A stretch of DNA of 57,133 bases from Alphaproteobacteria bacterium (GCA_025361185.1 JANYAR010000120.1:1-57133); one strand, 5' to 3'. Counted from the first letter of the stretch, positions 42,894-51,537 are shown. Notes: generated by a model from the sequence alone, not told the origin. A program made the numbers and translations.

Positions 42894-44138
42894 ATGGATC
42901 GCCGCACGGTGATGACGGGGATGTTGGGTACGGCTGCGGCGTCGCTTTGGACGCCGCAGAGCGCCTTCGCGCTGGGGCTGCCCAAGGACAAAATCAAGCG
43001 CATCCGCTACTACAAAACACCCACCGACGCGGCGGGAAGGCCCAACATCCATCAGCCGACCTTCAACCAGTCCACCAACATCGTCACCATCGAAACTGAA
43101 AGCGGATTGATGGGCATTGGCGAAGGCGGCGAACCTTCCACCATGGAACAATGCGCCGGACTTCTGATCGGCGAAGACCCGTTTCGCATCCAGCATCTGT
43201 GGCAGGTGATGGAGCGCGGCTATTTCTATCCTTCGGGGCGGGAAAAGACCCATTCGCTGGGCGCGCTGGATGTGGCGCTGTGGGATTTGAAAGGCAAGAC
43301 CCTGGGTGTGCCGGTGTGGCAGCTTCTGGGCGGCAAGAGCCGCGATTATGTGGAATGCTACGCCACTTCCTATCCCACGCCCAAGGGCGGAACCCTGGAA
43401 GATGCGGCGCGCGCCTGCGTCGCCGAGGGCTTTCGCGCCTATCGCACCGGCGTGCGCGAGAATAAGGAATTCGACCGGTTCCGCGCGGTGGAACAGACCA
43501 TCGAGGACTGCCAGGCCATCCGCAAAGGCGTGGGCAAAGACGGCGCCTGGGCGATCGATTTCCACGGCGTCATGGACCCGGAAGATGCCGTCACCTTGGC
43601 CACCGCCTTGGAACCGCTGCGTCCTTTCTTCTGCGAAGACCTGATCCGCGGCGAGAATATCGGCATCTACAAGACGCTGCGCCCACGCCTGCGCGTGCCG
43701 ATCGCGGTGGGAGAAATCTATGGCGTCAAATGGGAGATGAGCCCGCTGATCGAGCAGAACCTGATCGATTTCGCCCGCTGCACCGTGCCCAATGTCGGCG
43801 GCATCACCGAATATATGAAGATCGCAGCCCTGTGCGAGACCCATTATTGCGGCATGATTCCGCATTTCACCGGCCCCATCGGCGAAACCGCGCTGGTGCA
43901 TTGTCTCACCGCCACATCCGTGATCGCGCTGATGGAGATGACCAGCGCCGGCCGCCAGCCCTGGCCCTACCTGCCGCAGGCCTATGACTTCCACAATGGC
44001 AAGCTGTGGCCGAACGAACGCCCCGGCCTGGGCGTGACCCTGGATGCCAGCAAGCTGCAGATGGTGGGCGATTGGACGGAGCATTACGCGCCGATCCAGA
44101 TCAACCATCGCCCGGACGGTAGCTACACGAATTGGTAG
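42894..44138 (+). CDS. Exported enolase-superfamily dehydratase, D-galactonate dehydratase-like
   Basis: 414 residues from ATG 42894, seven bases after AGAGGA (the ATG at 42888 is only one base from it). The leader MDRRTVMTGMLGTAAASLW is twin-arginine type. The rest is a mandelate racemase/muconate-lactonising fold. Metal ligands are Asp222 (AIDFHG), Glu248 (FFCEDL) and Glu274 (IAVGEI), with His224 and His324 (MIPHFTG). Spacings 26, 26 and 50 match what I recall for E. coli DgoD (D183, E209, E235, H185, H285). With dgoA and dgoK converging on it, dehydration of galactonate or a similar aldonate is likely. Export of such an enzyme is unusual. Confidence 0.85.
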   Translation: MDRRTVMTGMLGTAAASLWTPQSAFALGLPKDKIKRIRYYKTPTDAAGRPNIHQPTFNQSTNIVTIETESGLMGIGEGGEPSTMEQCAGLLIGEDPFRIQHLWQVMERGYFYPSGREKTHSLGALDVALWDLKGKTLGVPVWQLLGGKSRDYVECYATSYPTPKGGTLEDAARACVAEGFRAYRTGVRENKEFDRFRAVEQTIEDCQAIRKGVGKDGAWAIDFHGVMDPEDAVTLATALEPLRPFFCEDLIRGENIGIYKTLRPRLRVPIAVGEIYGVKWEMSPLIEQNLIDFARCTVPNVGGITEYMKIAALCETHYCGMIPHFTGPIGETALVHCLTATSVIALMEMTSAGRQPWPYLPQAYDFHNGKLWPNERPGLGVTLDASKLQMVGDWTEHYAPIQINHRPDGSYTNW

Positions 44139-44162
44139 GCGCGGGTCTTTTGCCCGCTGGCG

Positions 44163-44206
44163 GCGTCGCGCGTGCTCATGTGCTATTCGCACACTCCGCG
44201 CGACGC
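44163..44206. terminator. Long hairpin between convergent dehydratase and dgoA genes
   Basis: Ten-base perfect arms GCGTCGCGCG (44163-44172) and CGCGCGACGC (44197-44206), with a smaller GTG/CAC stem in the loop. A GCGGG/CCCGC pair precedes it near 44141-44158. It lies between the two stop codons and probably serves both strands. Confidence 0.55.
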
Positions 44207-44237
44207 TCCTGGCCATCGGCCAAAATCTCTCGCGCCT

Positions 44238-44861
44238 TCAGCCTGCTGCTTTAAAAGCGGCAACCGCCTTTTGCGCGCGGGCGGCGATGTCGGCATCGCT
44301 GAAATCAGGCTTGAACAATTCCGAGCCCAGGCCGAAGCCCGCCGCGCCGGCCTTGCGCCACTCCGACATATTGCCGGCGCCGACACCGCCCACGGCATAG
44401 ACTGGAACAGCTTTCGGCAACACCGCCAGCATCGCCTGCAAATGACCGATGCCGCCAGTGGAAGCTGGAAACAGTTTGAGGATCTTGGCGCCCGCAGCGA
44501 TTGCCGCGAACCCTTCGCTGGGGGTGCAGAAGCCGGGCATCACCGTCAGGCCCTTTTCCACCCCGCGCGCGATCACGCCCACATGGGTGTTGGGCGTCAC
44601 CAGAAGCTTGCCGCCCGCATCCACCACCCGGTCCACATCGCCCACCGTCAGCACCGTGCCCGCGCCGGTGAGACAGCGATCGCCGAACGCCCTGGCCAGA
44701 ATTTCGATGCTTTTGAAAGGGTCCGGCGAGTTGAGCGGCACTTCGATGGCGCGGATGCCGGCGGCGAACAACGCACCGGCCACGCCTTCGATCCGGGCCG
44801 GCGTAACGCCGCGCAGAATGGCGACTAGGGGCAGTTCGGCGAGCAACAGATCAGGGTTCAT
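44238..44861 (-). CDS. dgoA: 2-Dehydro-3-deoxy-6-phosphogalactonate aldolase
   Basis: Class I aldolase that splits 2-keto-3-deoxy-6-phosphogalactonate to pyruvate and glyceraldehyde-3-phosphate, last step of the De Ley-Doudoroff route. 207 residues, normal. Matches the DgoA pattern: LPLVAILRGVTPARIEGVAG, the Glu in IRAIEVPLNSPDP, LTGAGTVLTVGDVD, LLVTPNTHVGVI, the Schiff-base Lys in KILKLFPAS and the phosphate loop VYAVGGVGAGNM and GLGSELFKP. PLNSP favours the phosphogalactonate rather than the phosphogluconate (Eda) subgroup. Start overlaps the dgoK stop (ATGA). Confidence 0.93.
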   Translation of the reverse strand: MNPDLLLAELPLVAILRGVTPARIEGVAGALFAAGIRAIEVPLNSPDPFKSIEILARAFGDRCLTGAGTVLTVGDVDRVVDAGGKLLVTPNTHVGVIARGVEKGLTVMPGFCTPSEGFAAIAAGAKILKLFPASTGGIGHLQAMLAVLPKAVPVYAVGGVGAGNMSEWRKAGAAGFGLGSELFKPDFSDADIAARAQKAVAAFKAAG

Positions 44862-45769
44862 GAAAAGATTTCCGCATGGGCATGGACAAGCCCCGCCAAG
44901 GCTGCCCGGTCACCGTCGATCACGGCGCTCTCTATATCATAGGCGTTCAGTGCTTTTCCATAAAGTGCCGCCAGCGCTGGTGTGCAGATCAGCTGCACCG
45001 AACCGGTAAGGTCCAGCAGCGACTGCGCCGTCGCGATATCCTTGCCCAAAATCAATCCTGACAGATAGGACGCCGCATCGCCCTTGGCCATCTCGCCGGT
45101 GACCACTCGGCTGCGGGCGCTGAACAACAGATGAAGAAGGTCGGCCTTGCGGTTGCTGCGTGCAAAATCCAGCCCCAGCGTGAAGGCCGGATTTTGCGCA
45201 TCGACCTCACCACCGTCGCGCACCAGAACGCTGTGACGGCGAAGCAGTTCGTACAGTTCGCCCGACAGAGCGGTCTGGAACTGGGTCACGGCACCGTCAC
45301 TCACCACCGCCCATTTGGCATGGGTGCCGGGCAGGCAGAAAACATGCCTCCCTTTGGCCAGCTGGGAATGCAGACGCAGCGCGCCTAGGATCTGGGTTTC
45401 TTCGCCGCGCATCACATCGGGCGCGCCGGTTTTGCCCCGGCAGGAAAGGCCGGGCAGGATGGCAATTGCACGGCCGGCCGCTTCAAAGCGCAGGGCGGCG
45501 GCGGCGATGGTCTCAGGTCTGGCGGGACATTTCAGATAGGGGACCTCGCGCCAGCCGATGGTCGAACCCACCATGCCGCTGAGAATGGCGGGCAGAACCC
45601 CATGCGCCTTGTCCCAGGGCAGGGCCGCGGCGGCAAAGCGTGCGCCGCAATCGGGCACCGCAGCACCTTCGCCCTCGCCGCGCGCCAACACAGTCCCCGC
45701 CGTGTCGCAGAGATATAGCCGCAACCGGCTGGTGCCCCAGTCACCGGCGATAAAGGCTGGCTTGCTCAT
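44858..45769 (-). CDS. dgoK: 2-Dehydro-3-deoxygalactonokinase
   Basis: Phosphorylates 2-keto-3-deoxygalactonate with ATP in the cytoplasm. 303 residues. The N-terminal FIAGDWGTSRLRLYLCD is the phosphate-binding strand of the DgoK family; MVGSTIGWREVPYLKCPA, RGEETQILGAL and FCLPGTHAKWAVV are further family segments. It is transcribed before dgoA and translationally coupled to it. The upstream M3 peptidase gene on the same strand ends 51 nt before the start. Its presence fixes the local pathway as galactonate or a close stereoisomer. Confidence 0.94.
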   Translation of the reverse strand: MSKPAFIAGDWGTSRLRLYLCDTAGTVLARGEGEGAAVPDCGARFAAAALPWDKAHGVLPAILSGMVGSTIGWREVPYLKCPARPETIAAAALRFEAAGRAIAILPGLSCRGKTGAPDVMRGEETQILGALRLHSQLAKGRHVFCLPGTHAKWAVVSDGAVTQFQTALSGELYELLRRHSVLVRDGGEVDAQNPAFTLGLDFARSNRKADLLHLLFSARSRVVTGEMAKGDAASYLSGLILGKDIATAQSLLDLTGSVQLICTPALAALYGKALNAYDIESAVIDGDRAALAGLVHAHAEIFS

Positions 45770-45820
45770 GGCGGTCTTCTACACAGGAAGGCGCGGCGAT
45801 CAAAGCAGGCCAAAACCCAG

Positions 45821-47950
45821 CTACTTCGGCAAGGTCAAGCCGCGATGCTCCAGCATCGGGCCGATGTCGGGATCCTTGCCATAGAAAGCCCGGAACATCG
45901 GGCCGTAGTCCGTTGTATGGCCGCGCGACAGGATCAGGTCGCGGAAGCGCTGGCCATTGGCCCGGGTCAGGCCGCCATGAGCGGTAAACCAGGCATAGGC
46001 GTCGTCATCCAGCATCACGGTCCATTGATAGGCGTAATAGCCGCTCGCGTAACCATTGGCCCAGATATGCAGAAAATAGCTCGAGCGATAGCGCGTGGGG
46101 ACATTGGCAAAATCGGTACCGGTGTTCTTCAGCGCCTTGGCTTCAAAGACATCCACATCCTGTTTGGGAGAGCCCGGCGGCAGCGTGTGCCACTGCATGT
46201 CCAGCTGCGACGCCGCCAGCAATTCGCCAAGGGCATAGCCCTGGCCCCAGGTCTGCGAGCTCCTGATCTTGTCCACCAAGCTTTGCGGAATGGTCGCGCC
46301 GGTTTTGATGTTCACCGCATAGTGCTTCAGCACGTCGGGATATAGCGACCAATGTTCGTTGAACTGCGAGGGAAACTCGACAAAGTCGCGCGCCACATTG
46401 GTGCCCGATACCAGCGGATAAGTCTGGTTGGCGAACAGCCCGTGCAAGGCATGGCCGAACTCGTGAAACATGGTGCCGACATCGTCGAAGGTGATCAGCG
46501 CCGGCTGGCCGGGGGCGGGCTTGGTGAAATTGGCGACGTTATAGATCACCGGCTTGGTGCCCAACAGCTTCGACTGGCCGACGAAATTGCTCATCCAGGC
46601 GCCGCCGGATTTGTTGTCGCGCTTGAAATAGTCGAAATACATCAGGCCCAGCGACGAGCCGTCATGGTCGAAGACCTCGAAGACCATCACGTCGGGATGG
46701 TAGACCGGAATATCCTTGCGCTGCTTGAACGTGATTCCGTAGAGCCGGCCCGCGGCATAGAAGACGCCGTCCTGAAGCACCTTGTGCAGTTCGAAATAGG
46801 GCTTTAGCGCCTCTTCATCCAGATCGTAGCGCTCCTTGCGCACCTTCTCGGCATAAAGCTGCCAGTCCCAGGGCTTGAGCTCGAAATGCGCGCCCTGCTT
46901 GTCGATGGCGGCCTGGATCAGTTTTGCTTCCTCGGCAGCCTTGACGCGGGTCGCAGGCACCAATTGCGCGATGAAGTTTTCCACGGCCTGCGGCGTCTGC
47001 GCCATCTGATCGTACAGCACATAGGCGGCATAGTTGGGATAGCCGAGCAGCTTGGCCTTCTCTGCGCGCAAGCTTGCCAGCTGCGAGATGATCGCACGCG
47101 TGTCGTTGGCGTCACCCTTCTCGGCACGCATCCAGCTGCTTGCGAACAATTTTTCGCGCACGCCGCGATCCGTCAATGACGTCAGCAAGGGCTGCTGCGT
47201 GGTATTCTGCAGCGGAATAACCCATTTGCCGCTCAGCCCCCGCGCCTTGGCCGCTTGCGCCGCATTGGCGATTTCGGCCTCACTCAATCCGGCAAGTTGC
47301 GCCTTGCTGTCCAGGACCAACCCACCGGCCTTGGCGGCTGCCACAAGTTTTTGCTGAAATCCGGTTTCAAGACTCGCATCCTGCTTGTTGATCTGTTTGA
47401 GCCGCGCCATTTGCGCAGGCGCAAGATTGGCGCCGGCATGAACGAACTGGCGGTAATAAAGCGTCAGCACTTGCAGGGCTTCCGCGTCCAGCTTCAATCC
47501 GGCGCGGTTGTCATAAAGTGCCTTCACCCGGGCAAACAGCTTGGCATTGAGAAAGATGGCGTCATTGTGCGCCGCCAGTTTGGGCGCAACCACTGTCTGC
47601 ACCTTGTCGAGCGCCGGGTTGGTATTGGCCTGCACCACGCCAAAAAAAGCGTTGTTGACCCGCTCCAGCATCCGCCCCGAGCGTTCCATGGCCAGAATGG
47701 TATTTTCGAAACTCGGCGCGACCTTGTTGTCGGCGATGACGGTGATCTCGGCCAGTTGCTGGCGCATGCCCTCTTCAAAGCCAGGCTGGTAGTCGGCATC
47801 CTTGATGATATCAAAACGCGGCGCCTGGTACGGCAAACTGCTGGGAGCATCGAAGGGCCCAGCGGCGTAGGCGTGAGCCGGAGCCGCCACGCAAAAAGCG
47901 GCAACCGCCAACAGGCCAGCCAGCACACTTCCAGAAAGAGTATTGCGCAT
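45821..47950 (-). CDS. dcp: Secreted M3 family peptidase (peptidyl-dipeptidase Dcp)
   Basis: Zinc metallopeptidase that removes C-terminal dipeptides. 709 residues with a signal peptide (LAGLLAVAAFCVAAPAHAYA), so likely periplasmic. The M3 zinc site TMFHEFGHALHGLFANQ is near residue 495, followed by SGTNVARDFVEFPSQFNEHW and the substrate-side GYASGYYAYQW and HGGLTRANGQRFRD. Length and motifs match Dcp rather than oligopeptidase F. The gene runs toward dgoK but has no clear metabolic link to it. Confidence 0.95.
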   Translation of the reverse strand: MRNTLSGSVLAGLLAVAAFCVAAPAHAYAAGPFDAPSSLPYQAPRFDIIKDADYQPGFEEGMRQQLAEITVIADNKVAPSFENTILAMERSGRMLERVNNAFFGVVQANTNPALDKVQTVVAPKLAAHNDAIFLNAKLFARVKALYDNRAGLKLDAEALQVLTLYYRQFVHAGANLAPAQMARLKQINKQDASLETGFQQKLVAAAKAGGLVLDSKAQLAGLSEAEIANAAQAAKARGLSGKWVIPLQNTTQQPLLTSLTDRGVREKLFASSWMRAEKGDANDTRAIISQLASLRAEKAKLLGYPNYAAYVLYDQMAQTPQAVENFIAQLVPATRVKAAEEAKLIQAAIDKQGAHFELKPWDWQLYAEKVRKERYDLDEEALKPYFELHKVLQDGVFYAAGRLYGITFKQRKDIPVYHPDVMVFEVFDHDGSSLGLMYFDYFKRDNKSGGAWMSNFVGQSKLLGTKPVIYNVANFTKPAPGQPALITFDDVGTMFHEFGHALHGLFANQTYPLVSGTNVARDFVEFPSQFNEHWSLYPDVLKHYAVNIKTGATIPQSLVDKIRSSQTWGQGYALGELLAASQLDMQWHTLPPGSPKQDVDVFEAKALKNTGTDFANVPTRYRSSYFLHIWANGYASGYYAYQWTVMLDDDAYAWFTAHGGLTRANGQRFRDLILSRGHTTDYGPMFRAFYGKDPDIGPMLEHRGLTLPK

Positions 47951-48001
47951 GTCCGTCCCCGCCAGATTGAGAGCGGATATTACCCGGCAATTGCCATTGC
48001 G

Positions 48002-48868
48002 CTAGATGAGGCCGCCGGTTGCCCGGATCGCGGTGGTGGCAACCTGGATCTCTTCGCGGATGCCCTGCTGGTTGCGCTTGCCCAGGGTGATGACCGATTG
48101 GACACCGGGGGCATATTCACCCGGCAGGGCGGCGCGGATGGCGGTGACCTGGCCGGGATCGAGCTGCATCACTGTGCCATCAGGACGGGTCAGGCTGACC
48201 AGGTCCGGGCTGCTATTGGCGATCTTCAGGTTCAGCAACCGAGCGATGCTGCCGGCATAGGCGCGTGTTTCGGCCGGCAGACGCGAACCATGCTCGAGAT
48301 GGTCTTCCAGGCGGCCGGGCCCGGCATTGTAGGCGGCAAACATGGCGGGATAGCCGTATTTGTGGTGCAGCCAGCGCAGATAGGCGGTGCCCGCCATGAT
48401 GTTGTCGCGAGGGTCGAAGGGATTGTCGCCCAGCCTGTGCTCCGCGGCCATCTCGACATAGGTCTGCGGCAGCACTTGCATCAGGCCAATCGCGCCGGCG
48501 CGCGACACGATCGGCATGTCCTTGCCCAGCATGGTGCGGCCACCGCTTTCGCGGGCCATCACGGCGTGGATCCACGCCTTGGGAACGTGGAAGCGTTGCG
48601 AGGCATCGGCAATAGCTGCGTCCCAGCGCCCCAGCAACTGCGCCGAACTCATAGTGGCTTCTTCGTCATAGACCGACGGTTGCACCGGAGCCGGCGGAGC
48701 GATCAGCCGCACCATGACCGGGCGACGTACGATGGCGTCGGAGTTGGCGCTGAAATTGACGTTCTGCGCCATCAGCGCGGCGGCGGCGCACAATCCGCCT
48801 AGGATCAGCGTGCGCATGAGTCCGCGCGACGGAAACTGGGCAACAGCAATAGATTTAGAATCGGACAC
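48002..48868 (-). CDS. Lytic transglycosylase (SLT domain)
   Basis: Cleaves peptidoglycan glycan strands to 1,6-anhydro-MurNAc ends. 288 residues with an N-terminal membrane helix (LILGGLCAAAALMAQNVNF). The SLT domain at about 90-200 has the catalytic Glu in WIHAVMARESGGR, AIGLMQVLPQTYVEMA, NPFDPRDNIMAGTAYLRWL and AAYNAGPGRLEDHL. The C-terminal 80 residues are of unknown fold. It ends 51 nt from the start of the M3 peptidase gene on the same strand. Confidence 0.92.
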   Translation of the reverse strand: MSDSKSIAVAQFPSRGLMRTLILGGLCAAAALMAQNVNFSANSDAIVRRPVMVRLIAPPAPVQPSVYDEEATMSSAQLLGRWDAAIADASQRFHVPKAWIHAVMARESGGRTMLGKDMPIVSRAGAIGLMQVLPQTYVEMAAEHRLGDNPFDPRDNIMAGTAYLRWLHHKYGYPAMFAAYNAGPGRLEDHLEHGSRLPAETRAYAGSIARLLNLKIANSSPDLVSLTRPDGTVMQLDPGQVTAIRAALPGEYAPGVQSVITLGKRNQQGIREEIQVATTAIRATGGLI

Positions 48869-48945
48869 AGTGGCTCCATGTGGGGTCAGAGTGATCGGGC
48901 TTGGTAAGCAGAACTCGGGCGCTCAAACTTTTTCAGGTGGGCGGA

Positions 48946-49044
48946 GAACCAAAAGGTTCCACGCGCGTTATGCCGCCCCGGTGAGGTGGACTTAAGATCA
49001 CATTGGTGAAAAATCAAGCTGCCATTTTCTGGAACAAAAGTTCC
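48946..49044. repeat. Two similar small inverted repeats with AAAA loops
   Basis: GAACC-AAAA-GGTTC (48946-48959) and GGAAC-AAAA-GTTCC (49031-49044), 71 nt apart, upstream of the lytic transglycosylase gene. They may be paired operator half-sites; no known regulator motif is recognised. Confidence 0.35.
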
Positions 49045-49064
49045 CTCGTGCAACTTATTGATTC

Positions 49065-49153
49065 CTAGTGTCGTTTCGGTTTCGAAGTTCGCTGGTGCCT
49101 GATATCGATGCCCGATATCCAAGATTGGGCGAACTTCGAAACCACGACACTAG
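49065..49153. repeat. 89-nt long inverted repeat at the 3' end of mlaC
   Basis: Left arm 49065-49092 starts CTAGTGTCGT and ends GGTTTCGAAGTTCGC; right arm 49129-49153 is its exact complement except for a three-base gap. The loop holds a second perfect stem GATATCG/CGATATC. The TAG stop of the MlaC gene lies in the right arm. No U-tract follows, so it may be a mobile palindromic element or a structured 3' end. Confidence 0.75.
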
Positions 49154-49755
49154 CGTGCCTGCGCCGCGCGCAGATGCGCGCTCAACACTTTAATATCGCC
49201 GTTGTTTTGCCCCAGTACCGCGACGAACTCATCGCGCTGCGCCAAGGCCAGCCACACACCGGCAATCCCAAGATCCACCAGCACAGGCTTTGCGCCATCG
49301 GTGCGGACGCGGAAATCGACTTCCATCGGCGCGGTATTCGCGCCCGCCATGTTGGTGGTGACGACGAAGTCGCCCGGCGCGCGTTCGCGCGAGGCTGTCA
49401 CGTGCAGGCTCTGTCCCGCATAGCGCGCGAAATAGGATTGATACATCGCCATCACATAGTCCTGATAGGCGGCAACATAGGCGTCGAGATCACTCTGTGA
49501 TGCGGTTGCCGCGTAACGTCCCAGCAGAAACAGCGCCACGCGTTTCACATCGGTAAGGCCCAGCAGGAATGAGGCAAAACGCTGGCGGCGCTCGTCCGAG
49601 CCGATGGCTTTGTCGTTGAGAATATCGAAACCGGCCTGGATATTGCCGCTGATGAAATCCTCTGCCGAATTGGCTGCCTTTGCCCCAGAGACGAAGGGAG
49701 GCGCGAACAGGACTGTGAGCGCACCCGCGCCGAGCAGAAGATGCCTGCGATTCAT
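49150..49755 (-). CDS. mlaC: MlaC/Ttg2D family phospholipid-binding protein
   Basis: Periplasmic shuttle that carries phospholipids between the outer membrane and the inner-membrane MlaFEDB transporter. 201 residues from ATG 49755; the leader NRRHLLLGAGALTVLFAPP looks twin-arginine-like. Family features: FASFLLGLTDVKRVALFLLG, YVAAYQDYVMAMYQSYFARY and a C-terminal VDLGIAGVWLALAQRDEFVA. No other mla gene is nearby. The gene ends inside a long inverted repeat. Confidence 0.87.
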   Translation of the reverse strand: MNRRHLLLGAGALTVLFAPPFVSGAKAANSAEDFISGNIQAGFDILNDKAIGSDERRQRFASFLLGLTDVKRVALFLLGRYAATASQSDLDAYVAAYQDYVMAMYQSYFARYAGQSLHVTASRERAPGDFVVTTNMAGANTAPMEVDFRVRTDGAKPVLVDLGIAGVWLALAQRDEFVAVLGQNNGDIKVLSAHLRAAQAR

Positions 49756-50004
49756 GATTGTGGTCCTTCGCCAGACCGTGTTCGCACGGTCATCGTGCCC
49801 CTGCCCGATCCTGTAGCATGCCAATGAAGCCTGAAATATGGCGACCCGTGCTGCGCTGCGCCATCATGGGCGGGGCGGGGCGCGGCGGAATCTCGCGACA
49901 TTTTGAGCAAGAGTGCGGCACCCGCGCCGCTGGTTCCTGGCCCGCCCCACTGCTACTGTTCGGCTCGAAAAACACCTTCATTAGAAGGGCTCGGGGAGGA
50001 TCGC
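49756..50004. promoter_or_regulatory. Divergent promoter region mlaC / bicupin operon
   Basis: 249 nt between two divergent genes. The only certain element is the strong GGGGAGGA ribosome site before the bicupin start. No clear -35/-10 pair or operator stands out by eye. Confidence 0.4.
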
Positions 50005-50988
50005 ATGACATTCAACAGATGGGCTCTGGCTGCTGCCTTGGCTTTGGCCGGCGCGGCGCTGATCGCAGTTGAGCAGGCGATCGCGCAAGATGCGGCGCCG
50101 GATCAGGCCACCTTGGTGCGCGCCGCGCGGCCGCCGGCCAAGCCGATTACCGCCTGGGCCGCCAAGCCCGCCAAGCTGCCGCCCTATGTGGCGCCAAACA
50201 AGCTGATCTATCGCCTGGCCGACGTGCTGGCCGCCCACAAGGGCAAGGCGAACTGGAAACAGACGGTGTTCACGAGCCGTGACTTCATCGGCGAATGGAT
50301 TTCCATGGCGCCGGGCGAAAAGACCAAGACTCAGTTCTATGCCGATGACCGGGTGTTCTGGGTGGTGCAATCGGGCCAGATGAAAGTCACTATCGAGGGC
50401 CAGGAGCCCTTCATCGCCACCAAGCATTTCCTGGTGCAGGTTCCCAAGCGTCTGCAATACAGCATGGAGACGGTCGGCAGTGAGCCGGTATTGAGTTTCC
50501 AGATGCGGCCCGCCGGCGAGGCGCCTGACTATCCGCTTTCGGAAACACCGACTCCGGTCAAGGGCGTGGGCTACGTCCAGGCGACCTATACCGGTCATGG
50601 TGATTACGACAAGATCAACCATCCCTTCATCGATTTCGAAAAGCAGATCGTGCAAGGCGGCGAGAAGACCGGCGTGTGGATCCGCGACGACCACACCTAT
50701 GTTACCATCCTGCGCTCGCAGACCGGCGTACCGACTCCGCCCGACGATCAGTGGGGCCACTTCCACGCCAACTTCCCGGAAATCTGGCTGATCGTCGAAG
50801 GCACCCAGCAATTCCTGGTGCAGGGTGAAAAGCTCGTCACCGTCAAAGACGGCGACCTGGTGGCTGCGCCGACCGGGCGCTATCACCGCGCCATGCCTTT
50901 TGGCGACGGACCCTCGACGCGGCTCGCCTATATTCCGCGCCCCGACAATCTGCACTGGTTCCAGCCGGGCCAGGCCGGCGGCAACTGA
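50005..50988 (+). CDS. Exported bicupin protein
   Basis: 327 residues from ATG 50005, directly after a strong GGGGAGGA site. A signal peptide (LAAALALAGAALIAVEQAIAQ) exports it. Two cupin barrels follow. The first (about 85-165; KTQFYADDRVFWVVQSGQMK) lacks the metal His pair. The second (about 225-310) has it: HFHANFPEIWLIVEGTQQFL supplies two His and the Glu, and APTGRYHRAMPFGDG the last His. It may be an enzyme or a ligand-binding protein; I do not know the family's reaction. First gene of a three-gene operon whose other products are also exported; the gap to the next is 18 nt. Confidence 0.82.
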   Translation: MTFNRWALAAALALAGAALIAVEQAIAQDAAPDQATLVRAARPPAKPITAWAAKPAKLPPYVAPNKLIYRLADVLAAHKGKANWKQTVFTSRDFIGEWISMAPGEKTKTQFYADDRVFWVVQSGQMKVTIEGQEPFIATKHFLVQVPKRLQYSMETVGSEPVLSFQMRPAGEAPDYPLSETPTPVKGVGYVQATYTGHGDYDKINHPFIDFEKQIVQGGEKTGVWIRDDHTYVTILRSQTGVPTPPDDQWGHFHANFPEIWLIVEGTQQFLVQGEKLVTVKDGDLVAAPTGRYHRAMPFGDGPSTRLAYIPRPDNLHWFQPGQAGGN

Positions 50989-51006
50989 TACCAAGGAGTT
51001 TTGATC

Positions 51007-51537
51007 GTGCCCACCAAATCCTCAGGCAGATTCCTCACAGCACTGCCCTTTGCGGTCATGGCTTTCGCCGCGCCCACTTTTGCGGCGGATTACCAGACCA
51101 ACCTCGGTCCCATGCCGCTGGACGACGAGACCAAGCTGGTCATCCAGGGCCGCGGTGACGCCACCGCCAGCTCCGACGGCAAGACCATGACGGTGAAGGG
51201 CAGCTTTCACGGCATGCCCTCCAACGCCACCGAGGCGCACATCTTCCTCAGTCCCGTGGCGGGCGTGCCCGGCAAGTCGGTGTTCGATCTGGACGTGACC
51301 AAATCCACCAGCGGCACCATCTCCGGCAACTTCAAGCTGACGGGGGCGCAGGCAACCGCGCTGCGCACTGGCAAGCTCTACATCCAGATCAACAGCGAGA
51401 AGGCGCCCGACAATGCGTCGTGGGGAGCCAAGGGCACGCTGTGGGGCTGGCTGTTCGCGGCGCATGAGACCGCGGGCCAGGATGTGGCGCAGCAGGATCA
51501 CTGGTTCCTTCCCCAGATCGACACGCCGTCGCACTGA
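51007..51537 (+). CDS. Exported CHRD-domain protein
   Basis: 176 residues with a signal peptide (FLTALPFAVMAFAAPTFAA). The start is GTG 51007, eight bases after AAGGAG; the TTG at 51001 is too close to that site. The body resembles the CHRD (chordin) domain, a beta-rich extracytoplasmic domain of unknown bacterial role: GDATASSDGKTMTVKGSFHG, ATEAHIFLSPVAGVPG and TGKLYIQINSEKAPD. Second gene of the operon, between the bicupin and the PQQ dehydrogenase; it may be a partner or scaffold of the dehydrogenase, by inference. Confidence 0.78.
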   Translation: MPTKSSGRFLTALPFAVMAFAAPTFAADYQTNLGPMPLDDETKLVIQGRGDATASSDGKTMTVKGSFHGMPSNATEAHIFLSPVAGVPGKSVFDLDVTKSTSGTISGNFKLTGAQATALRTGKLYIQINSEKAPDNASWGAKGTLWGWLFAAHETAGQDVAQQDHWFLPQIDTPSH

